In this document: piece by piece, positions 51,442 to 58,439 of the stretch
How positions within the stretch are numbered: position 1 is the stretch's first letter
How the letters are laid out: each line of letters opens with the position of its first letter
Assembly (NCBI RefSeq): GCF_020171285.1
Contig: NZ_JAIUZI010000016.1
Coordinates: forward strand, 39,871-103,870
Origin: Seohaeicola saemankumensis
GTDB lineage: Bacteria; Pseudomonadota; Alphaproteobacteria; Rhodobacterales; Rhodobacteraceae
DNA length: 64,000 nucleotides
Direction: 5' to 3'
Made by a program: the position numbers and the translations under genes
The notes under the pieces: generated by a model
Told to the model about the DNA's origin: nothing
Databases searched by the model: none
Seen by the model: the letters and a program-made list of their open reading frames with translations, nothing else

Positions 51442-51906
51442 ATGGCAGTTCGGTTACTCGCATTTCTCTGCGCCCTGGCGGCGCTGGCCGGGCTGGCGCT
51501 GGCGGCGCGCGACCTGAACCGGGTGCTGCGTGCGCCCGCGCCCGACACCGTTGCCGCGCAGCCCGGCGGCGCGCAGCCACAGCCCCCGACCCCCGCACCG
51601 CCCGTCCCGCCGGCGCAGGCCTGGCCGCCGCTGTTCGGCACGCTGGTGGTGCCCGAACCGCAGCCGCCGACGCCGCCGCAACCCCCCGCCCCACCCGCGC
51701 CGCCGCTGTCCAGCCTGGGCTTCACGCTGAAGGGTACGGCCACGCTGAACGGCGAAACCTGGGCGATCCTGGCGCATCCCACCGGCGAACGAATCCTGCG
51801 GGTGGGCGACATGCTGGCCGAGGGGCTGCAGGTCGTGGCGATCGACGACAGCGGGCTCTGGGTTGCCAGGAACGGCGGCCGCGACGTGCTGGAATTCACG
51901 GAATAG
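51442..51906 (+). CDS. gspC: Short GspC-like type II secretion protein
   Basis: Predicted 154 residues: a membrane helix (RLLAFLCALAALAGLALAAR), a long Pro-rich linker (about 40-92) and a homology-region (HR) domain, LKGTATLNGETWAILAHPTG then ERILRVGDMLAEGLQVVAID. The HR domain binds GspD. The family is normally 250-300 residues with a C-terminal PDZ or coiled coil, absent here. ATG at 51442 with GGGGA upstream. It precedes gspD by 194 bases. Confidence 0.82.
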   Translation: MAVRLLAFLCALAALAGLALAARDLNRVLRAPAPDTVAAQPGGAQPQPPTPAPPVPPAQAWPPLFGTLVVPEPQPPTPPQPPAPPAPPLSSLGFTLKGTATLNGETWAILAHPTGERILRVGDMLAEGLQVVAIDDSGLWVARNGGRDVLEFTE

Positions 51907-52100
51907 AGCCGAAATCCACCCGACGACGGCACAACGGCGGCACACAGGCCACAACCCCGCCCCACGCGCGCGCCACGGCATCATAGCCGTATGCTTTTGC
52001 CCGCAACTGGGCTAAACTGTGCGCATAAACCGAGCGGAACGACCCGTGAACCGGGCGGAACAAGACCAAAAGAAACAAGAAGACAGGCGGATCCACACAG

Positions 52101-54071
52101 ATGACTTGGCTGGCAAGGCTGCACGCCACCCTGATGTCGGGTAGGGCGGCAACGGTTCTGGTGCTGACCCTATTGGCCCTGCTGGCCATAGCCCCCGCCG
52201 GGCCGGCGCGGGCCCAGATCGAACTGGATCTGCGCGATGCCGACCTGCGCAGTTTCGTCACCATCGTCGCCGACGCCACCGGGCGCGGCTTTGTGCTGGA
52301 CCCGCAGGTGCGCGGCACTGTCACCGTGCTGGCCCCCGACGGCCTGCCGCCCGATGCGCTCTACGAGGTCTTCCTCAACGTGCTGGAGCTGAACCGGCTG
52401 ACCGTGGTCGAAGGCCGCGGCGCCGACCGCATCGTGCCACTGTCCTCGGCCCGCGAACTGTCCGGCGCCAGCGGCTCGGTGGTGCTGGATGGCGGCTTCG
52501 AGACCCGGGTGATCGAGGTGCGCAACGCGCCGCTGCAGGACGTGGTCGAGGTGATCCGCCCGCTGCTGCCCTCCGAGGCCGTGCTGACCGCGATCCCCCG
52601 CGCCCGCCTGCTGGTGCTGTCGGACCGGGGCGAGAATTTTCGCCGCATCGAAGCGCTGATCCGGCGGCTGGACCAGCCCCGTGCCCAGCTGGTCACCATG
52701 GTACCGCTCTACAACGCGCGCGCCGATGACGTCTATCAGGTGGTGCAGTCGCTCAACATCATCCCCTCGGACGCCTCGGTCACCGTCGATCGCCGCTCGA
52801 ACGCGCTGGTGGTGGCGGGTTCGGCCAGCCTGGCCGACCAGATCCGGGTGCTGGTCGAACGGCTCGACACCCGCGACGCCGGCATCGCATCGGCGGTGGA
52901 GACGCTGAAATACGCCGACGCCACCGCGCTGGCCGACGTCATCCTGCGCAGCTTTACCGGCCAGCAGCAGGTGTCGGGCAGCGAGGAAACCATCTCTATC
53001 GTGCCCGATCTGGCCACCAATTCGCTGCTGATCACCGCGCCCGCAGACAAGATCCAGAACATCCTGGCGATGACCCGCCACCTGGACCGCCGCCCGAAAC
53101 AGGTGCTGGTCGAGGCGGTGGTCTTCGAGATGTCGGTCGAAGGGTTCTCCGATCTCACCGTGCAGTTCGGCGCGGTGGTCAACAACGCCATCATCGGCGG
53201 GGTCGAGTTCGACCTGGCCGGCCGTCCCACCCTGACCAGCCTGCTGACGGCGGCGGCCAACGGCGAGCCGATCTCGCCCGGGACCGGCGGCACCATCGGC
53301 GGCGGTACCCAGAACGGCGACGACGCCATCGCGGGCTTTCTGTCGGCCGTGGCCACAACCAATTCCACCCGTCTGCTGGCGACCCCTTCGATCATGACCC
53401 TGAACAACCAGGAGGCCGAGATCGTCGTCGCCCAGAACGTGCCCTTTGTCACCGGCTCCTATTCCACCGTCGGCGACACCAACAATCCCGAGAACCCGTT
53501 CCAGACCATCGAGCGCGAAAATGTGGGTCTGACATTGCGCGTCACGCCACAGGTGACCGGCGACGACACCGTACGCATGACGCTGGAACAGGAGGTGTCG
53601 CGGCTGACCAACAACACCGCCGCCTCGGGCGGCGAGATCACCCAGCGCCGCGCCCTGACCTCGACCGTACTGGTGCGCGACGGCAATGTGGTGATGCTGG
53701 GCGGGCTGCTCGAGGATACCTCGGTCTCGCAATCCCAGCGGGTGCCGACGATTTCGGAAATCCCGGTGGTCGGCGCGCTGTTTCGCGGCAAGAACGCCCG
53801 CGAAGACCAGCGCATCCTGCTGGTGATGCTGCGCCCCCGCGTGGTCAGCAACGACGCCGAGGCCAAGCGGCTGGCGGATCAGGCCGCCCGCGACGCCCGC
53901 CGCGCCACCCGCGCGCTGCAGCCCGACAACCGTGATCAATTTCCCAAAACACCCAGCGGGCTGTTCCCCTATGCTGATGGCGATCTGAACCTGCCGTTTG
54001 ATTCGGGCTTTATCGACGATGTCGCACAAAGCAGAACCCTCCCGCCGCTCCCGCCCCGGCTTGACTTCTGA
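52101..54071 (+). CDS. gspD: Type II secretion secretin
   Basis: A 656-residue outer-membrane channel. Signal peptide ends near ARAQ (38); N0 domain follows (LDLRDADLRSFVTIVADATG), then N1-N3 domains (EVRNAPLQDVVEVIRPLLP, VVAGSASLADQIRVLVERLD) and the secretin core with VAQNVPFVTGSY and VMLGGLLEDTSVSQSQRVP. No extra pilotin-binding tail is obvious. Its end overlaps gspE. Confidence 0.96.
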   Translation: MTWLARLHATLMSGRAATVLVLTLLALLAIAPAGPARAQIELDLRDADLRSFVTIVADATGRGFVLDPQVRGTVTVLAPDGLPPDALYEVFLNVLELNRLTVVEGRGADRIVPLSSARELSGASGSVVLDGGFETRVIEVRNAPLQDVVEVIRPLLPSEAVLTAIPRARLLVLSDRGENFRRIEALIRRLDQPRAQLVTMVPLYNARADDVYQVVQSLNIIPSDASVTVDRRSNALVVAGSASLADQIRVLVERLDTRDAGIASAVETLKYADATALADVILRSFTGQQQVSGSEETISIVPDLATNSLLITAPADKIQNILAMTRHLDRRPKQVLVEAVVFEMSVEGFSDLTVQFGAVVNNAIIGGVEFDLAGRPTLTSLLTAAANGEPISPGTGGTIGGGTQNGDDAIAGFLSAVATTNSTRLLATPSIMTLNNQEAEIVVAQNVPFVTGSYSTVGDTNNPENPFQTIERENVGLTLRVTPQVTGDDTVRMTLEQEVSRLTNNTAASGGEITQRRALTSTVLVRDGNVVMLGGLLEDTSVSQSQRVPTISEIPVVGALFRGKNAREDQRILLVMLRPRVVSNDAEAKRLADQAARDARRATRALQPDNRDQFPKTPSGLFPYADGDLNLPFDSGFIDDVAQSRTLPPLPPRLDF

Positions 54072-55533
54072 ACCGCTCCCCGGCGGCGAGGCCCCCCGCC
54101 TGCCCTTTGCCTTTGCCCGCGACCAGCAGGTGCTGCTCGACGGTCCCCGGCTGATTGCCGGGCCCGCCGCCACGGCCCTGGGCCTGCGCGAGGCGCGCCG
54201 CAGGGCCGGGCAGCCGCTGCAGCTGATCGAAGAGCCGCAGGATCTGTTCGACCTGGCCCTGACCCGGCTCTATCAAAGCGATCCGGCGGATCAGACCGCC
54301 CCCGAACTGACCTTCGATCTGGAAGACAGCACCAGCACGACAGGCCACCGCGACCTGCTGGACGAGGTCGAGGACGCCCCGGTGATCGAGATGGTCAACC
54401 AGCTGTTGCGCCGGGCGGTGCAGGCCGGCGCCTCGGACCTGCATGTAGAGCCGCATGAAACCGGGCTGCGGGTCCGGATGCGCCGTGACGGGTTCCTGCA
54501 GACGGTGATGGACCGTCACGACGTTCCCGTGCGCCGCATCCTGTCACGGCTCAAGGTGATGGCAGGGCTGGATATCGCCGAAACCCGTCTGCCGCAGGAC
54601 GGGCGCATCCCGCTGCGCATGGGTGGGCGGCAGATCGACACGCGGGTGTCGACCATGCCCGGCAGCTACGGCGAACGCATCGTGCTGCGGATCCTCGACC
54701 GGTCGACCGGGCTGGTGCCGCTGGACCAGCTGGGTCTGAAGCCGGAACAGATCGACATGCTGGAACGGCTCTCGGCGCTGCCCAACGGCATCATCCTGGC
54801 CACCGGGCCAACCGGCTCGGGCAAGACCACCACGCTGTATTCGCTGCTGAAACTGTCGGACCTGCACAAGCGCAACATCGTCACCGTCGAGGACCCGATC
54901 GAATATGACCTGCCGCAGGCCTCGCAGACCCAGATCAACGCCGAAATCGGCATGACCTTTGCCGCCGGGCTGCGCGCCACCCTGCGCCAGGACCCCGACG
55001 TGATCCTGGTGGGCGAGGTCCGTGACGCGGAAACCGCCACCACCGCCGCGCAGGCGGCGCTGACCGGGCATCTGGTGTTCTCCTCGCTGCACGCCAACGG
55101 CTCGGTGGGGGCGATCACCCGGCTGCGCGACCTGGGGCTCGACGATTTCCTGATCGCCTCGACCCTGCGGGCGGTGATCGCCCAGCGGCTGCTGCGCCGG
55201 CTCTGCCCCGATTGCAAGACATCGCACCCCCCCACCCCGGCGGAACAGGCGCATTTCGCCCGGCTGGGCGTGCCCGCCCCGGAACAGGTCCACGCCCCCG
55301 AAGGCTGCGACGCCTGCAGCGGCACCGGCTACCGCGGCCGGGTCGGCATCTTTGAAATGATCGAGGTCGACGAAACCCTGCGCAGCGCCGTCGATCGCGG
55401 GGCCTCCGAGGCCGAGCTGAAGGGGCTGGCGCTGTCCCAGTCCGATACGCTGATGGGTCAGGGACTGGCCCAGGTGGCCAATGGCGCCACCAGCCTGGCC
55501 GAAACCCTGCGCGTGGTCGGGGACAGCGTGTGA
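54019..55533 (+). CDS. gspE: Type II secretion ATPase
   Basis: Predicted 504 residues. Walker A GPTGSGKT (263-270), Asp-box/Walker B region QDPDVILVGEVRD, His-box SSLHANG and the zinc tetracysteine CPDC (396-399) and CDAC (430-433) are all present. It powers pseudopilus assembly from the cytoplasm. ATG at 54019 overlaps gspD by 53 bases; an in-frame TTG at 53998 is possible. Overlaps gspF by four bases. Confidence 0.96.
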   Translation: MSHKAEPSRRSRPGLTSEPLPGGEAPRLPFAFARDQQVLLDGPRLIAGPAATALGLREARRRAGQPLQLIEEPQDLFDLALTRLYQSDPADQTAPELTFDLEDSTSTTGHRDLLDEVEDAPVIEMVNQLLRRAVQAGASDLHVEPHETGLRVRMRRDGFLQTVMDRHDVPVRRILSRLKVMAGLDIAETRLPQDGRIPLRMGGRQIDTRVSTMPGSYGERIVLRILDRSTGLVPLDQLGLKPEQIDMLERLSALPNGIILATGPTGSGKTTTLYSLLKLSDLHKRNIVTVEDPIEYDLPQASQTQINAEIGMTFAAGLRATLRQDPDVILVGEVRDAETATTAAQAALTGHLVFSSLHANGSVGAITRLRDLGLDDFLIASTLRAVIAQRLLRRLCPDCKTSHPPTPAEQAHFARLGVPAPEQVHAPEGCDACSGTGYRGRVGIFEMIEVDETLRSAVDRGASEAELKGLALSQSDTLMGQGLAQVANGATSLAETLRVVGDSV

Positions 55534-56750
55534 AAGCCTTTGCCTATACCGCCTTCACCGCCGAGGGGCGGCGCAAATCCGGCAGCCTGATTGCCGAAAG
55601 CGAGGCCGACGCCACCCGCCAGCTCAAATCCCGGGGGCTGTTCGTCTCCGATCTGCGCGCGCGCGGCAGCCGGCGGACATCGGGACGCGGTAAAGGGTTT
55701 TCCCGCCGCAACCGGCTGAACGCCGATCTGCAGGCGGTGTTCACTCGCCAGATGGCGGTTTTGCTCGGCGCCGGGCTGACCAGCGAATACGCGCTCGAAG
55801 CGGTGCGCTCCGCAGGCAGCAGCCCGGCGATGGAAGGGCTGGCCGCCACCGCCAAGGCGGCGCTGCTGGACGGCCAGCCGCTGTCCGAAGCGCTGGAGGG
55901 CAGCGGCGCGGGATTCGCCCCCTATTACATCGCGTCGATCCGGGCGGCCGAGAATTCCGGTGACGTCGGCGAGGTCTTTGCCCGGCTCGCCGATCATCTC
56001 GAAACCACGGGCATCGACCGCGCACAGGTCTCGACCGCGCTGATGTACCCGATGTTCGTGGCCGGTGTGTCGGTGCTGGTCTGCATCATCCTGATGACCA
56101 CCGTGGCCCCAGAAATCGTGTTGATGTTCGAAGGCTCCGGTCGCCCGATGCCGCCCCTGACGGTGGCCATGCTCACGGTCAGCGACTGGATGTCGGCCAA
56201 CTGGGTGCAGCTGCTCGGCGCTCTGACAGCAGCCCTGGTGACCTATCTGCTGGCCATGCGCGTGCAGACATTCCGCGACCGGCGCGACGGGCTGCTGCTG
56301 CGGCTACCCCTGGTGGGCAGCCTGATGCGGCAATCGGCAGCGGTGCAGTATCTGCGCACACTGGCGCTGGTGCTGACCAGCCGCCACGCTGTGGTGGGCG
56401 CGGTCGACAGCGCTGCGGGCGTCCTGACCGTGACCCGGTTCCGGCGCGAAGCCGCCGCGGTATCGGACGCGGTGCAGGCCGGTGCACGGCTGTCCGACGC
56501 GGTCGCCGAACTCACGATCATCCCCCCCGTAGTGCGCCAGCTGATGAGCGTCGGCGAACAATCGGCCAACCTGGCCCGCATGACGGAACGCAGCGCCATG
56601 CTGGTGGAAAACAACCTGCGCAATGAACGCAAACGCATCGCTGCATTGTTAGAGCCCGTTCTGATGATGGTCGTGGGCGGTGGTGTTCTGGTGATCGTGC
56701 TGTCGGTGCTGCTGCCGATCTTTGATCTGCAGTTCATCGTGACAGGCTGA
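55530..56750 (+). CDS. gspF: Type II secretion inner-membrane platform protein
   Basis: A 406-residue polytopic protein with the two tandem T2SSF domains: FTRQMAVLLGAGLTSEYALE in the first and YLRTLALVLTSRHAVVGAVD in the second, with membrane helices at about 170-190, 220-240 and 375-395. VGEQSANLARMTERSAML and ALLEPVLMMVVGG close the family signature. Last gene of the system here. Confidence 0.95.
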   Translation: MKAFAYTAFTAEGRRKSGSLIAESEADATRQLKSRGLFVSDLRARGSRRTSGRGKGFSRRNRLNADLQAVFTRQMAVLLGAGLTSEYALEAVRSAGSSPAMEGLAATAKAALLDGQPLSEALEGSGAGFAPYYIASIRAAENSGDVGEVFARLADHLETTGIDRAQVSTALMYPMFVAGVSVLVCIILMTTVAPEIVLMFEGSGRPMPPLTVAMLTVSDWMSANWVQLLGALTAALVTYLLAMRVQTFRDRRDGLLLRLPLVGSLMRQSAAVQYLRTLALVLTSRHAVVGAVDSAAGVLTVTRFRREAAAVSDAVQAGARLSDAVAELTIIPPVVRQLMSVGEQSANLARMTERSAMLVENNLRNERKRIAALLEPVLMMVVGGGVLVIVLSVLLPIFDLQFIVTG

Positions 56751-56756
56751 GGTAAA

Positions 56757-56771
56757 GGGGGCTCCGCCCCC
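56757..56771 (+). terminator. Hairpin just after gspF
   Basis: GGGGGC and GCCCCC pair around TCC, six bases after the gspF stop, and a further CCGCC/GGCGG pair follows. No T tract, so it may stop or pause transcription only weakly. Confidence 0.4.
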
Positions 56772-56792
56772 GCCGCCAGAGGCGGCTCCCCC

Positions 56793-56852
56793 GGGATATT
56801 TCCAAACAGAAGAAGCCAGGGGTATTCTGTTTCTTCTGTTCAAAAATATCCC
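56793..56852. repeat. Large inverted repeat between gspF and the 56923 sulfotransferase
   Basis: GGGATATTTCCAAACAGAAG and two more bases (56793-56814) is mirrored at 56831-56852 by TTCTTCTGTTCAAAAATATC and two more bases, with two mismatches over 22 positions and a 16-base centre. Similar GGGATATTT...CAGAAGAA elements are, from memory, scattered in Roseobacter-group genomes near gene ends. It lies between convergent genes. Confidence 0.7.
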
Positions 56853-56861
56853 AGGGAGTTT

Positions 56862-56878
56862 GAGGGACAGCGTCCCTC
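56862..56878. terminator. Hairpin before the end of the 56923 gene
   Basis: GAGGGAC and GTCCCTC pair perfectly around AGC; ATCAAAAATGG follows on the plus strand. It lies in the convergent gap, so it could end transcription from either side. Confidence 0.45.
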
Positions 56879-56922
56879 ATCAAAAATGGAATGCGCCGAA
56901 GGCGCGCCGTATGGAAACGGTG

Positions 56923-57705
56923 TCAGACCTTCAGGCCCAAAGCCTCGATCAGGTCTGTATCGGCGGTCACAAAGTCCTCCAGCCGCCGCGCGGCGGCGTC
57001 ACTGCCCAGACGATCGAGCAGCTTTGGCCAACGCGCTTCGTCCGGCTCGATCATACCCTGATTGACATAGGTCTCGGTGACCGAAATCTCGGCGCCGTAG
57101 CGGTCCGCGATGTCCCGTTCCAGCGCCCCCAGGTCCAGGGTCGAATAGATCCTGTCGATCAGCGGCAGGTTCTTTTGCGCCGCCGCGACCTTTTCGGCGC
57201 TGCTCAGCGCCTGCATCTGCTGGTAGCCCCGCATTTTGCGGGTGGCGAAATAGCTGCAGTAGAAATTATCGTAGTGGTCGTGGATGAACCGCTGGAACCC
57301 GGGGTTTCCGCCAAAGAAGTAATCCTCGGCCGAGCAGCGCAGCAACCGTTTCTTGCCCGCGTGTTGCGGCAGGTCCAGATCCTCTTCGCTGAGCGCCTGC
57401 GCCTCTTTCATCAGGAAGAAATAGAACGAGGCGATCCGTTCGCAGGGATCGCGCAGAACGGTGAACACAAAGCGGCTTTCGGGCAGGGTTTCAAGCTCGG
57501 ACCAGTCCAGATGTCCGGAATAGAGGCTGTATCCCGGCGGCATCTGCGGCGCGTCGCCGGGGGCCTGGGTATGCACCCGGATCGGGCTGACCTGCGTCTC
57601 CCCCACCACCTGGGCCAGGGCATTGTGAATGGTCTGTCCTGCGGTCTTGGGAATATGCAGGAACACGATCGGCGCAGTGGCGTCGGCAGGGGTCGTTACG
57701 CTCAC
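56923..57705 (-). CDS. Sulfotransferase (Sulfotransfer_2-like)
   Basis: A 260-residue protein with VFLHIPKTAGQTIHNAL (HIPKTAGQT at 17-25) and FTVLRDPCERIASFYFF as 3'-phosphate site. It resembles the 39102 and 39845 proteins. It is the last gene of a minus-strand run and overlaps the acyltransferase gene by four bases, so it belongs to the second glycan operon. Confidence 0.83.
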   Translation of the reverse strand: MSVTTPADATAPIVFLHIPKTAGQTIHNALAQVVGETQVSPIRVHTQAPGDAPQMPPGYSLYSGHLDWSELETLPESRFVFTVLRDPCERIASFYFFLMKEAQALSEEDLDLPQHAGKKRLLRCSAEDYFFGGNPGFQRFIHDHYDNFYCSYFATRKMRGYQQMQALSSAEKVAAAQKNLPLIDRIYSTLDLGALERDIADRYGAEISVTETYVNQGMIEPDEARWPKLLDRLGSDAAARRLEDFVTADTDLIEALGLKV

Positions 57706-58439
57706 TTCGCCAAAACCTCTTCGCGCAGGTCGAACACATCGGGTTCAAACACCGGTTCGCCCTTCATTTCCTGCACCCCGGAGAGGAAGGCCTGCGGCTT
57801 GGCCGGATCCAGATGTTGCAGTTGCCAGGGTGCGAACCGCCACCAGCGGACCCGCAGCATCGCGGAAATCAGGGTCGGCGCGATGCGCCATTTCTTGATG
57901 ACCGCCGGGTTGCCGGCCACCACCGCATAGGGCGGCACATCCTTGGACACCACGGCATTGGCCGCCACCACGGCGCCATCGCCGATGGTCACACCGGCCG
58001 CGATATAGGCCCCGTGACCAATCCAGACGTCATTGCCGATGGTGGTGATCCGGGCGCGTGTCGCCGGACCGGTGTGGTCGAACTTGTAGCTGTGATAGTC
58101 GTCGGCGCCGGTAAAGCCGCTGCCCAGATCGAACAGCCGGTCCCCGAGATAAAAGGCCGGCGAGGTCGAGACCCAGTCCATCGGGTGGTTCTGCCGCCCG
58201 ATCTGAACCTCTTCTCCGAACGAACAGTAGCGGCCGATCCGGGCGCCGAAACAATGGCCCGACACCTGGTAGGAAAACGCGCCCATCTCGATGGAATGTT
58301 CGTACTGGGTCCATTTGAGCGACCCCGGCGCCTCGAGCACCGTGTGCCGGGGCAGGGTCACGGTCTTGGCAGGCCCGCGGGGCAAGATCTCGATTCCCGC
58401 TTTCCTTAACCGCTCATAAGAGACGTCTAACCTGTTCAT
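57702..58439 (-). CDS. CatB-like hexapeptide acyltransferase
   Basis: A 245-residue left-handed beta-helix acyltransferase: GARIGRYCSFGEEVQIGRQN, HPMDWVST, then TIGNDVWIGHGAYIAAGVTI and GDGAVVAANAVVSKDVPPYAVVAG as in the CatB/xenobiotic acetyltransferase group. It probably O-acetylates a sugar. It is coupled by four-base overlaps to a glycosyltransferase and a sulfotransferase. Confidence 0.85.
   Translation of the reverse strand: MNRLDVSYERLRKAGIEILPRGPAKTVTLPRHTVLEAPGSLKWTQYEHSIEMGAFSYQVSGHCFGARIGRYCSFGEEVQIGRQNHPMDWVSTSPAFYLGDRLFDLGSGFTGADDYHSYKFDHTGPATRARITTIGNDVWIGHGAYIAAGVTIGDGAVVAANAVVSKDVPPYAVVAGNPAVIKKWRIAPTLISAMLRVRWWRFAPWQLQHLDPAKPQAFLSGVQEMKGEPVFEPDVFDLREEVLAK

Noticed and set aside
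46235..56750. Type IV pilus system instead of type II secretion
   Set aside because: GspK, GspL, GspM and GspC-like proteins and a GspG with the C-terminal calcium-site region are present, while PilT, PilM-P and major pilin genes are not.
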